This document shows, piece after piece, positions 1 to 8,496 of a stretch of 64,000 bases of DNA. The notes beneath the pieces were generated by a model. That model saw only the letters and a list, made by a program, of their open reading frames with translations. It did not search any database and was not told the origin of the DNA. The translations under genes and the position numbers were made by a program. Origin of the DNA: Collimonas humicola (GTDB lineage Bacteria > Pseudomonadota > Gammaproteobacteria > Burkholderiales > Burkholderiaceae_D); contig NZ_JAGQEE010000005.1 in the NCBI RefSeq assembly GCF_018304945.1, forward strand, positions 1 through 64,000. Direction: 5' to 3'. The number at the start of each line of letters is the position of its first letter. Within the stretch, counting starts at the first letter, position 1.

Positions 1-29
1 AAGCCATTGCCCTCCCTCCGGTCGGGTCC

Positions 30-124
30 CCAAATCCGGCGCGCGCCAGCCGGGTGAGGGGCAAAACTCGCCTTCGGCTCAAACATGCCCCTCACAATTC
101 CCGGCTGGTGCGCGCCGGATTTGG
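30..124. repeat. Long imperfect inverted repeat (hairpin element)
   Basis: Left arm 30-62 and right arm 87-124 are reverse complements over 33 bp with one mismatch and a 5-nt insertion (96-100) in the right arm. The 24-nt loop holds a small GC-rich core around a TTCG tetranucleotide. It lies downstream of the ChaC-type gene (minus strand), so it could end or stabilise that transcript. No long T-run follows, and the length and symmetry look more like an interspersed REP-like element. Confidence 0.75.
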
Positions 125-168
125 CAACGTCTCCATGCGGAATTCAAAACCAACTTCAAAAACAACCC

Positions 169-228
169 CAACGTCAAAAGCGACGGCAACGGCAACGTCA
201 AAAGCAACGTCAAAAGCAACGTCAAAAA
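169..228. repeat. 12-bp tandem repeat, five units
   Basis: Units of CAACGTCAAAAG occur at 169-180, 193-204, 205-216 and (last base A) 217-228, with a diverged unit at 181-192. The array lies between the large inverted repeat and the 3' end of the ChaC-type gene. A 12-bp period keeps any reading frame, but no supported gene covers it; it is probably a slippage-prone non-coding microsatellite. Confidence 0.85.
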
Positions 229-245
229 CAACAACACCAGCCATG

Positions 246-935
246 CTATTTTTTTGCGGCAGGCTGATCTTTGCCTGATTCGAGTTGCGCCCATAGGCGT
301 GCCAGGTAGGGATCTTGGAAGCCTTCTTTGAGCAGGCCTTCCAGGGTGTTGCGCAGGTATTCCTTGGCGGGGCCGTAGAGGCCGCAGGCGTCGCGCAGGT
401 GGGAGACTACGGTTGGGTCCGGCAGGCGGCCGCAGTAGCTGTTGTGGTTGCGGTTCATGACGAATGCCAGGGCTTTGATGCGGGGACCTTGCTTGTCTTT
501 CAGCTGCATCGGCAGCCAGCGCGGCAGGTAGGCGCCGGTCAGCATTTCGCGGCGCCATAGCATTTTCAGTTCGGTTTCTATGCTGACGGCAGGAATGCGG
601 AAGGCGATGCCCTGGCAGGATCCGCCGCGGTCCAGTCCCAGCACCAGGCCGGGATTGTCCCAGGTGCCGCGGTTGATGCGCGAATACAGGTAGAAACCGC
701 GGTGATAGCCGTACAGCTTGGCGGGTACGCGCTCGCTGTGTTCCACCATCGGATTCCAGATCAGCGAACCGTAGCCGAACAGCCAGACGTCGCCGTCGGG
801 ATCCGGCAGCGACGCCAGGGCGGCACGCCATGAAGCCTCCAGCGCCGCTTCCGACAGCAGAGCGGAGGCAATCGGGGTGTTATCCAGGATAGTCCGCAGA
901 CGATCCTGTTCAAGGTCTTCACGGGTGATGCTCAT
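246..935 (-). CDS. chaC: ChaC-type gamma-glutamylcyclotransferase
   Basis: Cytosolic enzyme expected to cleave glutathione to 5-oxoproline and Cys-Gly. The 229-residue protein carries the glycine-rich substrate loop FGYGSLIW (residues 53-60) and the REM motif whose glutamate (E130) is the expected catalytic acid, followed by LTGAYLPRW, as in bacterial ChaC. The frame stays open upstream to 1031, but family homology begins at the ATG at 935, so that start is chosen; its ribosome binding site is weak. It stands alone, with the DUF2917 gene upstream on the same strand. The 3' side is occupied by repeats. Family assignment is firm; the in vivo substrate is inferred from E. coli and eukaryotic ChaC. 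Confidence 0.85.
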   Translation of the reverse strand: MSITREDLEQDRLRTILDNTPIASALLSEAALEASWRAALASLPDPDGDVWLFGYGSLIWNPMVEHSERVPAKLYGYHRGFYLYSRINRGTWDNPGLVLGLDRGGSCQGIAFRIPAVSIETELKMLWRREMLTGAYLPRWLPMQLKDKQGPRIKALAFVMNRNHNSYCGRLPDPTVVSHLRDACGLYGPAKEYLRNTLEGLLKEGFQDPYLARLWAQLESGKDQPAAKK

Positions 936-1024
936 GCCTACAGGATAAAGCAGATCGGCATTTCGCAACAAGTGCTTTGCTATATCGAAACCAACAGTTG
1001 CCGTTGTGGCTGGTTGTTGATAAA

Positions 1025-1351
1025 TCAGCATAGTTCAGGTGCGGAAGTGCGTCGCCGCCAGCGTTGCCAGAGCGTCGCCAGGCGGGTTTCCGCCGGCGCA
1101 ACCACCAGGCAGGCCGCGCGTTCGGCGCCGCTGGCCTGCAAGCGCACCCAGCCGCTCCGTTGCAGCGTGTGGCATTCGCCCTCGGCGATGACGGTGCAGC
1201 CGGCGAGCGTGATGCCGATCAGGCATTCATCTGCTGCCGCAATCAGGATATTGCCCTGCATGGAGACGATCGCCGTGCCGCGGCTGGCATGGAACAGGGT
1301 GCTGTTGTCGTGGTTCAGGCTGAGAGTGATATTGCTGGCAGGGCTGTCCAT
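1025..1351 (-). CDS. DUF2917-like small protein
   Basis: A 108-residue protein with no signal peptide or membrane segment. Its central part (about residues 20-85) alternates short beta strands and glycines and resembles the cupin-like DUF2917 family: a SRGTAIVSMQGNILI-like opening, then a GCTVIAEGE turn. The ATG at 1351 is preferred over the longer frame that opens at 1420. The C-terminus is arginine-rich. It diverges from the MocR-type gene at 1539, a pairing that suggests the regulator controls it. Function unknown; DUF2917 membership was judged by eye and is only fairly likely. Confidence 0.5.
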   Translation of the reverse strand: MDSPASNITLSLNHDNSTLFHASRGTAIVSMQGNILIAAADECLIGITLAGCTVIAEGECHTLQRSGWVRLQASGAERAACLVVAPAETRLATLWQRWRRRTSAPELC

Positions 1352-1538
1352 GGCGTTTTCCAGAGTCAAGAAGATGACTCCAGCGTAACTGCCCATGCGG
1401 CGCTGAAACAGGCACAGCAATCGGCAGAATGCAACGCAACAGCGAACGCTTTAGTCATCTGTTGCTGTCCATTTTGACTTATTCTGTATCTGTTCCGTTT
1501 CCCGCAAATGCACCACACTGGTCTCTCCCGTCATCGCC

Positions 1539-3035
1539 ATGAGCAAGCTTTCCTTGTCACACTCTCCCGCCAGGTCCTCACCCCAGCAACTGCTCTATCG
1601 CCAGCTGGCCGAACATTATCTGGCCGCGATCCAGGCCGCTGCGCTGGCGCCGGGCGACCGCATGCCTTCGGTGCGCGAACTGATGCGGCAGCACCAGGTC
1701 AGCCTGTCGACCGCCTTGCAGGCGCTGCGCTACCTGGAACAAGGCGGCTGGCTGCAGGCGCGGCCGCGTTCCGGTTATTTCGTGCTGCCGGCACGGCGGC
1801 TGGCGCAAGCGGAGGAGGCTGACCTGGCGAGCGCGCCGGCGCTGATGTCGGCCCAGTATGCGGGCATCCACGAGCGGGTATCGGAAGTCATTGCCCGCGG
1901 CCGCGCCAGCACCGTCACGCTGGACCTGAGCAGCGCCAGCTGCGCTCCCGAGCTGTACGCGGTGGAAGCCTTGAAAAATGCGGCGATCCGTACTTTGCGC
2001 CAACGGCCGCAGGTATTGACCAGCATGATGTCGCACAGTGCCAATCCGGCGTTTCGGCAAATCCTCGCCAAGCGCAGCCTGGCCATCGGCATCCAGCTGG
2101 CGCCGGAGGATGTGATCGTCACCCACGGCTGCATCGAGGCGATCAACCTGGCGCTGCGCGCGGTGGCGCAGCCGGGCGACACCATTGCGGTCGAATCGCC
2201 CACTTACTACGGCCTGCTGCAGGTGCTGGAAAGCCTGGGCATGCGCGCGCTTGAAATCCCGACCAGCGCGCGTACCGGCATCTCGGTGGACGCGCTGCAG
2301 CTGGCGCTGCAGACTTACGGCAATATCAAGGCGGTGGTGGTGGTGCCGAACCTGCAGAATCCGCTCGGCAGCATCATGCCCGATGCACACAAGGAACGTC
2401 TGGCAGCGCTGTGCGAGCAGCACGGCATGGCCGTGATCGAGGACGATTCCTATAGCGAGCTGGTGCCGCAGAGCAGTTCGGCGAGCGCCTTGAAGGCCTG
2501 GGATCGCAGCGGCAATGTGATTTACTGCGCTTCGCTCAACAAAGTCCTGGCGCCCGGCATGCGGCTGGGATGGATGCTCGGCGGCCGCTGGCAGGCCCGC
2601 ATCGAGATGCTGAAATTTGCGCATACGCGCGTGAACGAGGAATGGGCGCAGATGGCCGCCGCGGAGTTCATGGCTTCCACCGCTTATGAGCGCCATCTGC
2701 GGCGCCTGCGCGAGGCCCTGCGGGTGCAGCGCGCTCGCACCGCGGAGGCGGTCGCCACGCATTTCCCGGCCGGCACCCGCATCAACATGCCGGATGGCGG
2801 CGCCCTGCTGTGGGTCGAGCTGCCGCGGAAACTGTCGTCGAAGGCGGTGTTTGAAGCAGCGTTGCGGGAAGGGATACGGATCGCGCCCGGCCTGATGTTT
2901 TCCAATTCGCAGCGCTTCGATCATTATCTGCGGCTATGCTGCGGCCAGCCGTTTACGCCGCAGATCGAACGGGGCATCAGGCGGCTGGGGCAAATCGTCG
3001 AAGCGCTGCTCGCGGAGCAGCCTGGTTCAACATAA
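1539..3035 (+). CDS. MocR-type GntR/aminotransferase regulator
   Basis: Transcription regulator with an N-terminal GntR winged helix (about residues 15-80, with the PSVRELMRQHQVSLSTALQALRYLE pattern in part) fused to a fold-type I PLP aminotransferase-like domain (about 110-490). The PLP lysine is expected at K335 in the SLNKVLAPGMRLGW segment; the NLQNPLGS and DDSYSEL motifs that hold the cofactor are also present. MocR proteins usually sense an amino acid or PLP vitamer and control a divergent gene, here the DUF2917-like gene. The length (498 aa) is normal. Target and ligand cannot be read from sequence. The convergent kinase gene ends 12 bp downstream. Confidence 0.88.
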   Translation: MSKLSLSHSPARSSPQQLLYRQLAEHYLAAIQAAALAPGDRMPSVRELMRQHQVSLSTALQALRYLEQGGWLQARPRSGYFVLPARRLAQAEEADLASAPALMSAQYAGIHERVSEVIARGRASTVTLDLSSASCAPELYAVEALKNAAIRTLRQRPQVLTSMMSHSANPAFRQILAKRSLAIGIQLAPEDVIVTHGCIEAINLALRAVAQPGDTIAVESPTYYGLLQVLESLGMRALEIPTSARTGISVDALQLALQTYGNIKAVVVVPNLQNPLGSIMPDAHKERLAALCEQHGMAVIEDDSYSELVPQSSSASALKAWDRSGNVIYCASLNKVLAPGMRLGWMLGGRWQARIEMLKFAHTRVNEEWAQMAAAEFMASTAYERHLRRLREALRVQRARTAEAVATHFPAGTRINMPDGGALLWVELPRKLSSKAVFEAALREGIRIAPGLMFSNSQRFDHYLRLCCGQPFTPQIERGIRRLGQIVEALLAEQPGST

Positions 3036-3047
3036 GATGCTTGGGCC

Positions 3048-3980
3048 TCATGCCGATCCAAGTATTTCCTCAACCTGCCGTGCCTGCGGAATCGGCGCCA
3101 CCGCGCCGTAGCCGGTGGTCGACAAGGCCGCGCATACATTAGCGTAACGGGCGGCGCGGAAGGGGTCGTCGCCGGCCACGATGCGGGCGATGAAGGCGCC
3201 GCCGAAGCAGTCGCCGGCGCCGGTGGCGTCAATCGCTTCGACGCTGAAAGGCGGCACCAGGCGGCGCTCCTTGGCTGTCGCCACATAGCAGCCCTCGGCG
3301 CCAAGCTTGAAAGCGATCAGGCCGATGCCGTAAGACAGCAGCTCGTCGACAATCGCGTCGCGCTCGTCGAGGCCGGTGAGGGCGCTGATGTCGTCCCAGC
3401 TGGGCAGGCAGATATCGCACAGCGCAAAGGCTGCGCGCATTTTTTCCCGGGCCCGTTCCAGCGGCCACAGTTTCAGCCGCAGGTTGGTGTCCAGCGACGT
3501 TTTGACGCCGTGCTTGCGCGCATGCGCCATCGCTGCCAGGCCGGCGTCGCAGGCCGATGCGCTGATCGCCAGGCTGATCCCGGACAGGTGCAGCACCTTG
3601 ACCGCGGCGATCGCGGCCAGCGGCAACTGCGCGCTGCTGTAGCGGCTGGCGGCAGAACCGGCGCGCAGGTAATCGAAGTGGTGGCCATCACGGTCGTGCG
3701 ATACAAAATACACGCCGGTGGCCGCACTTGCGTCGCTGGCCACATGGCTGGCGTCGACCTTCTCGTCCTGCCACAGCGCGCGCAGCTTGTCGCCGAAGTG
3801 ATCATTGCCGAGCGCGCTGATATAACCGCTGCGCGCGCCCTGACGGGCTGCGGCGATGCAGAAATTCGAGGTGTCGCCGCCAAAGCCTTGCAGGTACATG
3901 CGGGCATCGTGAACCCGCTGGTTGAATTCCACCATCGCTTCGCCGTAGGCCAGGATATCTAGGGTCATTGCTTTGCTCAT
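3048..3980 (-). CDS. PfkB-family sugar kinase (KDG kinase-like)
   Basis: A 310-residue ribokinase-family kinase. N-terminal GEAMVEF and GGDTSNF substrate motifs and the C-terminal DATGAGDCFGGAF signature (D251-F263, catalytic aspartate D257) are intact. By overall resemblance it is closest to 2-keto-3-deoxygluconate kinases. It lies 19 nt after the amino-acid deaminase and is probably co-transcribed with it from the RpiR-controlled promoter. A sugar-acid kinase is unexpected in an amino-acid locus; it may phosphorylate a sugar-derived or hydroxy-acid part of the true substrate. ATG codons at 3980 and 3968 are both possible starts. Kinase family sure, substrate unknown. Confidence 0.85.
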   Translation of the reverse strand: MSKAMTLDILAYGEAMVEFNQRVHDARMYLQGFGGDTSNFCIAAARQGARSGYISALGNDHFGDKLRALWQDEKVDASHVASDASAATGVYFVSHDRDGHHFDYLRAGSAASRYSSAQLPLAAIAAVKVLHLSGISLAISASACDAGLAAMAHARKHGVKTSLDTNLRLKLWPLERAREKMRAAFALCDICLPSWDDISALTGLDERDAIVDELLSYGIGLIAFKLGAEGCYVATAKERRLVPPFSVEAIDATGAGDCFGGAFIARIVAGDDPFRAARYANVCAALSTTGYGAVAPIPQARQVEEILGSA

Positions 3981-3999
3981 TGCCGTGCCGGGGTCAAGA

Positions 4000-5313
4000 T
4001 TAAAAGAAAGTCTGGATCACGTCCACGACCTGATGCTGCGGATTGAGCACGGCAATCTGGCGCCATTTGTCAAAGGTCAGGCAGGGATGCGAGATATCGA
4101 AACCGAGCATGTCGCCGACCTTGATATCGTCGCCCGCGCTGATCTGCAGATAGGCGTGCTGGTCCATCATGCCGGTCAGCTGCCAGTGCGCCGGCGTCGC
4201 TGTCGGCGCCGCATTGCCGGGGCGATATTGCAAGGCCGGCAAAGGCAGGCCGGCATCGAAAGCGGCGTCGCGCTTGCCGAGTGCGATGATGGCCTTGCCG
4301 GCTTCCGGAATCGATTGCACATAGGCCCACAACTGAAGAGCCGGCTGCAATTCGCTGCGCATCTTGCGGGCGATAGGATTGCGGGTCTGGATCTGCGCCT
4401 GCGCCGCGCGATAGATGCCGACGTCGTGCGTCAGGTAGCAGCCGGGGCGCAGCACAACGTCCAGCGGCAGACCGATATCGGTCTTGGCGAATTCCTCGGC
4501 GACCACGTCGTACCAGGCCGAACCGGCGCCGGTCAGGATCACCGGCCGCATGGCACTACCCTCGGCGCGGGCGGCAAAGGCGCCATCTGCGGCCAGCTGT
4601 TTGGCGCAGGCGACTGCGTGCTGCAGGAAGGCGCGGATGTCGGCTTCTTCTTTCAGCACGCCTTCATAGACTTCGACCCCGGCCAGCACCAGGCTGTCCG
4701 GCCAGCGCGCCAGCGCCGCCAGCACTGCTTCCTGCTGTTGCGGATTGCGGATGCCGGTGCGGCCGCCGTCAGGACCCAGTTCCAGCAGCACGTGCAATTT
4801 TTGCCGGCGCGCCTGGAAGAAGGCGCCCAGCTGGTCGACGCCGTCGGCCGAATCGACCAGGCAGCAGAAATCAAATGAAGCATCCTCCAGCAGATCGGCA
4901 ATAATTGCCATGTTCTGCTTGCCGACCAGCTGGTTGGCCATGATCACGCGCCGCACGCCATGCTGATAGGCGACCCGGGTCTGGTGTGCGGTAGCCAGGG
5001 TGATGCCCCAGGCGCCGCCGGCCAGCTGGCGCGCAAACAACTTGGGCGCCATGGTGGTTTTGCCGTGCGGCGCCAGCTTGACGCCGTATTCGCTGACGAA
5101 CTGCTGCATCCACTGCAGATTGTGGTTCATGCGCTCTTCATACAGCACGGCAGTCGGCAGGCTCAGGTCTTCCCGCAGCAGATTCCAGTTGAGCGCCTTG
5201 GCGTCGGCGGCAGTCAGCGCTTGCTGAAATGCGCCCAGTCCCTTGTTCAGGGGATCGATCAGGGCGGCCTCGGCATTGCGTGCGCCCAGATTGTGATTGT
5301 TTGTAACATCCAT
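4000..5313 (-). CDS. PLP amino-acid deaminase (D-serine/D-threonine type)
   Basis: Fold-type III PLP enzyme of the DSD1/D-threonine aldolase group: N-terminal alanine-racemase-like barrel (about residues 50-290) with the Schiff-base lysine in PHGKTT (about K85), then a C-terminal beta domain with a His...Asp pattern (DQHAYL, GDMLGFDISHPC) matching the metal site of D-serine dehydratases. It probably deaminates or cleaves a D-hydroxyamino acid in the cytosol. The ATG at 5313 is chosen: the frame could open 6 nt earlier at a TTG, but an AAGGG motif is well spaced for the ATG. First gene of a two-gene operon with the kinase, divergent from the regulator. Family good, exact substrate inferred. 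Confidence 0.85.
   Translation of the reverse strand: MDVTNNHNLGARNAEAALIDPLNKGLGAFQQALTAADAKALNWNLLREDLSLPTAVLYEERMNHNLQWMQQFVSEYGVKLAPHGKTTMAPKLFARQLAGGAWGITLATAHQTRVAYQHGVRRVIMANQLVGKQNMAIIADLLEDASFDFCCLVDSADGVDQLGAFFQARRQKLHVLLELGPDGGRTGIRNPQQQEAVLAALARWPDSLVLAGVEVYEGVLKEEADIRAFLQHAVACAKQLAADGAFAARAEGSAMRPVILTGAGSAWYDVVAEEFAKTDIGLPLDVVLRPGCYLTHDVGIYRAAQAQIQTRNPIARKMRSELQPALQLWAYVQSIPEAGKAIIALGKRDAAFDAGLPLPALQYRPGNAAPTATPAHWQLTGMMDQHAYLQISAGDDIKVGDMLGFDISHPCLTFDKWRQIAVLNPQHQVVDVIQTFF
5300..5309 (-). promoter_or_regulatory. Candidate RpiR half-operator at deaminase start
   Basis: On the minus strand this reads ATGTTACAAA, identical to the first ten bases of the palindrome at 5379-5395, and lies four bases inside the deaminase coding sequence. 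A repressor bound here would block initiation of the leftward operon. Inference from sequence identity only. Confidence 0.45.
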
Positions 5314-5339
5314 GTTCAAGCCCTTTCGTCATAATTCGT

Positions 5340-5369
5340 TTGACGTAATCATATCCTTGAATTTACTAT
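5340..5369 (+). promoter_or_regulatory. Candidate sigma-70 promoter for the RpiR gene
   Basis: TTGACG (5340-5345) is followed after 18 nt by TACTAT (5364-5369); TATATT overlaps it at 5367-5372. The expected start point falls around 5376, right at the palindrome, which would suit repression. Predicted by eye. Confidence 0.45.
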
Positions 5370-5378
5370 ATTAGAAGC

Positions 5379-5395
5379 ATGTTACAAAGTAACAT
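5379..5395. promoter_or_regulatory. Perfect palindrome, probable RpiR operator
   Basis: ATGTTACAAAGTAACAT: two 7-bp arms separated by AAA with no mismatch, in the divergent region between the deaminase and the RpiR-family regulator. Position just downstream of a plausible promoter and reuse of the half-site at 5300-5309 support an operator role. Assignment to the neighbouring regulator is inference. Confidence 0.65.
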
Positions 5396-5504
5396 AGGAT
5401 TTTTTTCCGGCAGCAAGCCGATGACCGCTGCGCTGACCGGCTGTTGCTTTAAATGCAAAAATAAGCCGGCTGTACTGGGTCGCCATCGAATCAGATTAGA
5501 ACAT

Positions 5505-6386
5505 ATGAGTCATTCATTCGATATTGTTTCGCGCATCGCCGAGCGCAGCGGCCAGTTGCGGCTGGCTGAGCAAAAAGTGGCGCAGGCGATCCTGGGCGAC
5601 CTGCCGTTCGCCGCCAGCGCCAGCATCCAGACATTGGCCAGCCAGGCCGGCGTCAGCGAAGCCAGCGTCACCCGTTTCGCCAAAGCTATCGGCTGCCGCG
5701 ACGTGCGCGAGCTGAAGATGAACCTGGCGCAGGCGGCGGCCATCGGCCAGCGCTTTTTGCGGGTGGAGGACGCGGGCGAGGAAACGCAGCTGCCGCAGAT
5801 TGTCGACATGGTGTATGCCGACATCCACAAGGTATTGGAAGTGAACCGCAGCCTGCTGAACCAGGAGGTGCTGCTGCAGGCGGCGCAGACGCTGCTGCAG
5901 GCGCGCATGATTTACGCCTTTGGCATGGGCGGCGGCTCGACTATGCTGTCAGATGAGGCACGCTACCGGCTGGTGCGGCTGGGGCGCCCGGTAGCCACCT
6001 ACCACGACGCGCTATTGCAAAAAATGGTGGCGGCCACGCTCGACAAAAGCGATGTGGTGCTGGCCTTGTCCACCACCGGCAACGTCGCCGAGCTGAACGC
6101 CAGCTGCAAGGTCGCCAAGGAATACGGCGTGCGCGTGGTGGCGATCACTGCGCTCGGTTCGCCGCTGGCGGCGCTGGCCGACGTGCTGCTGCCGCTGAAG
6201 TCGCTGGAAACCGATTTTATTTTCAAGCCTTCGTCATCGCGCTACGCCATGATGATGGCGCTGGATGTGCTGATGACCGAACTGGCGCTGCTGCAGAAGG
6301 ATCGCAGCCAGGAGTTGCTGCGGCGCCTGAAATTCACGCTGGACACGCATCGCGGCGGCAGCAGCCGCGAGCCGTTGGGAGATTGA
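5505..6386 (+). CDS. RpiR/MurR-family transcriptional regulator
   Basis: A 293-residue regulator with an N-terminal RpiR helix-turn-helix (about residues 1-80; AEQKVAQAIL and ASVTRFAKAIGC recognisable) and a C-terminal SIS sugar-phosphate-binding domain (about 120-260; FGMGGGSTMLSDEARYRL, LSTTGNVAELN). The frame opens at an ATG at 5379 inside the candidate operator. The ATG at 5505 is chosen because family homology begins there. Its stop is one base from the D-aminoacylase start, so the two are translated together. It probably represses its own operon and the divergent deaminase-kinase pair. A SIS effector domain suggests that a phosphorylated compound, perhaps the kinase product, is the inducer. 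Confidence 0.88.
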   Translation: MSHSFDIVSRIAERSGQLRLAEQKVAQAILGDLPFAASASIQTLASQAGVSEASVTRFAKAIGCRDVRELKMNLAQAAAIGQRFLRVEDAGEETQLPQIVDMVYADIHKVLEVNRSLLNQEVLLQAAQTLLQARMIYAFGMGGGSTMLSDEARYRLVRLGRPVATYHDALLQKMVAATLDKSDVVLALSTTGNVAELNASCKVAKEYGVRVVAITALGSPLAALADVLLPLKSLETDFIFKPSSSRYAMMMALDVLMTELALLQKDRSQELLRRLKFTLDTHRGGSSREPLGD

Positions 6387-6387
6387 G

Positions 6388-7899
6388 ATGAGCAGTGAAC
6401 TGAACACAGGCAAACAGGCGGCGATACGCGCATGCGATACGCTGATACTCAACGTGGCGGTGATCGACGGCAGCGGCAGCGCGCCGTACGCCGCCGATGT
6501 CGCGCTTGACGGCGGCCGCATCGTGCGGATCGACAGCGGCGGCGCCTTGCTCGGCTGGCATGCAGGGCAAGTGATCGACGGCAAGGGCAAAGTGCTGAGC
6601 CCCGGCTTCATCGATGTCCACACGCATGACGACACCAATGTGATCCGCACCCCGGCGATGCTGCCCAAGCTGTCGCAGGGCGTGACCACGGTGGTGGTCG
6701 GCAACTGCGGCATCAGCGCCGCGCCGGTCAGCCTCAAGGCGGAGCCGCCGGATCCGATGAACCTACTGGGCGAAGCGAGCGCCTTCAGCTATCCCACCTT
6801 CGCCTCTTACGTTGCGGCGGTCAACCAGGCGCAGCCGTCCATCAACGTAGCGGCGCTGATCGGCCACACCGCCTTGCGCAGCAACCAGATGGACCGCCTC
6901 GACCGCGCCGCCAGCGACAGCGAAATCGCCGCCATGTGCGCGCAGTTGCGCGAAGCGCTGGCACATGGCGCGCTCGGCCTCAGCACCGGCCTGGCCTATG
7001 GCAATGCGATCATGGCGCCGACCGCGGAAGTGCTGGCGCTGGCAGAGCCGCTGGCCGAAGCGGGCGCTCTCTACGCTACCCATCTGCGCAGCGAATTCGC
7101 CGATATCCTGGAAGCCATGGACGAAGCCTTCCGCATCGGCAAGCACGCACGGGTGCCGGTGGTGATCTCGCACATGAAATGCGCCGGCGTCGAGAACTGG
7201 GGCCGCAGCGGCGAAGTGCTGGCGGCGCTGGAACAGGCGCAGCGCTACCAGCCGGTCGGCTGCGACTGCTATCCCTACACCGCCAGTTCGTCCACCCTGG
7301 ATTTGAAGCAGGTGACCGACACCATCGACATCATGGTGACCTGGTCCGAGCCGGAACCGGCGATGGGCGGCAAGATGCTGGCCGCCATCGCAGCCGAGTG
7401 GCAAGTCAGCCTGATGGACGCGGCGCGCCGCCTGCAGCCGGCCGGCGCGGTCTATCACTGCATGACGGACGACGACGTCAACCGCATCCTGAGCCATCCG
7501 GCGACGGTGGTCGGTTCCGACGGCTTGCCCAACGATCCCTTGCCGCATCCGCGCCTGTGGGGTGCGTTCCCGCGCGTGCTGGGCCACTACAGCCGTGAGC
7601 AGAAGCTGTTCCCCCTGACCGTGGCGATCCGCAAGATGACCGGCCTCTCGGCTGAGCGTTTCGGCTTGAGCGAGCGCGGCCTGGTGCGTGAAGGCTATTG
7701 GGCCGACCTGGTCCTGTTCGATCCGGAAACGGTGCGCGATGCCGCAACCTTTGCCGATCCGATGCAACCGGCTGAGGGCATCGAGGCGGTCTGGGTCAAC
7801 GGCGCCTTGTCTTATCTGGGCGGCGCGGAAAAAGCGCCGACGGCATTGCGGGCGGGGCGCTTCCTGGCGCGGCAAGCTGGGGTCAAGGGAAGTATGTAG
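6388..7899 (+). CDS. D-aminoacylase (N-acyl-D-amino-acid deacylase)
   Basis: Zinc amidohydrolase of 503 residues that hydrolyses N-acyl-D-amino acids to the free D-amino acid and the carboxylate. Metal-binding motifs run in order: DVHTHDD (about 76-82), GNCGISAAP with the metal-bridging cysteine, THLRSE, SHMKCAG, and GSDGLPND with the catalytic aspartate. It begins one base after the regulator stop codon and belongs to the same transcript as RidA and probably the permease. Supplying D-amino acids to the divergent deaminase is the obvious role. The acyl group and side-chain preference are not readable from sequence. Confidence 0.9.
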   Translation: MSSELNTGKQAAIRACDTLILNVAVIDGSGSAPYAADVALDGGRIVRIDSGGALLGWHAGQVIDGKGKVLSPGFIDVHTHDDTNVIRTPAMLPKLSQGVTTVVVGNCGISAAPVSLKAEPPDPMNLLGEASAFSYPTFASYVAAVNQAQPSINVAALIGHTALRSNQMDRLDRAASDSEIAAMCAQLREALAHGALGLSTGLAYGNAIMAPTAEVLALAEPLAEAGALYATHLRSEFADILEAMDEAFRIGKHARVPVVISHMKCAGVENWGRSGEVLAALEQAQRYQPVGCDCYPYTASSSTLDLKQVTDTIDIMVTWSEPEPAMGGKMLAAIAAEWQVSLMDAARRLQPAGAVYHCMTDDDVNRILSHPATVVGSDGLPNDPLPHPRLWGAFPRVLGHYSREQKLFPLTVAIRKMTGLSAERFGLSERGLVREGYWADLVLFDPETVRDAATFADPMQPAEGIEAVWVNGALSYLGGAEKAPTALRAGRFLARQAGVKGSM

Positions 7900-7975
7900 A
7901 GGTAGGGGCGGGGCGGACTGGCTGCAGAGGCCGGCCGCGGCAAGTTGGATTTTATTTTTTTACAGAGGAATAATC

Positions 7976-8359
7976 ATGACGATCAAACGATACGGTGTTG
8001 AAGGTGGTTCTGGAACCGGCGGCCAGCATCTGCCATTCGCCCGCGCGGTGGAAGCCGACGGCTGGCTGTATGTGTCCGGCCAGGTGGCGATGGTGGATGG
8101 TGAAGTGATCGACGGCGGCATCGTCGCCCAGTCGCACCAGGCCATCCGGAACGTGCTGGCGATCCTGAAGGAAGCCGGCTACGGTCCGGAACACGTGGTA
8201 CGCTGCGGCGTCTGGCTCGACGATACGCGCGATTTCCAGTCGTTCAACCGCGTCTTCAAGGAATATTTCGGCGCCAATCCGCCCGCCCGCGCCTGCGTGC
8301 AGTCGGCGATGGTGGTCGATTGCAAGGTGGAAGTCGATTGCATCGCCTATAAAAAGTAA
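7976..8359 (+). CDS. RidA-family enamine/imine deaminase
   Basis: A 127-residue YjgF/YER057c/UK114 protein. RidA proteins hydrolyse reactive 2-aminoacrylate or imines released by PLP-dependent dehydratases and oxidases. The C-terminal NPPARACVQ segment supplies the conserved arginine expected at the active site. The frame extends upstream to 7688, but the ATG at 7976 has a good AGAGGAA ribosome site and matches the family N-terminus. Placement beside a PLP deaminase fits clearance of its enamine intermediate. Confidence 0.9.
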   Translation: MTIKRYGVEGGSGTGGQHLPFARAVEADGWLYVSGQVAMVDGEVIDGGIVAQSHQAIRNVLAILKEAGYGPEHVVRCGVWLDDTRDFQSFNRVFKEYFGANPPARACVQSAMVVDCKVEVDCIAYKK

Positions 8360-8389
8360 GCCGGGTTCAGGCTGCAATGTCTATAGTGC

Positions 8390-8430
8390 CTGGGCGACCC
8401 CGGCTCGTCGGCCACGTCTGGGCGACCCCG
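8390..8430. repeat. 13-bp direct repeat pair
   Basis: CTGGGCGACCCCG occurs at 8390-8402 and 8418-8430 in the gap between the RidA and permease genes. The surrounding GC-rich sequence contrasts with the A+T-rich stretch before the permease ribosome site. Possible remnant of a dispersed repeat; no function evident. Confidence 0.6.
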
Positions 8431-8496
8431 TCATCCCCGCGTTTGTAGAGATGCGTATGGCGGTGTAAAAAATAAAGCAAACTTTAGGAGGATTTG

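Noticed and set aside
169-228. Repeat array considered as CRISPR
   Set aside because: Units are 12 bp head to tail without spacers, and no cas genes are present.
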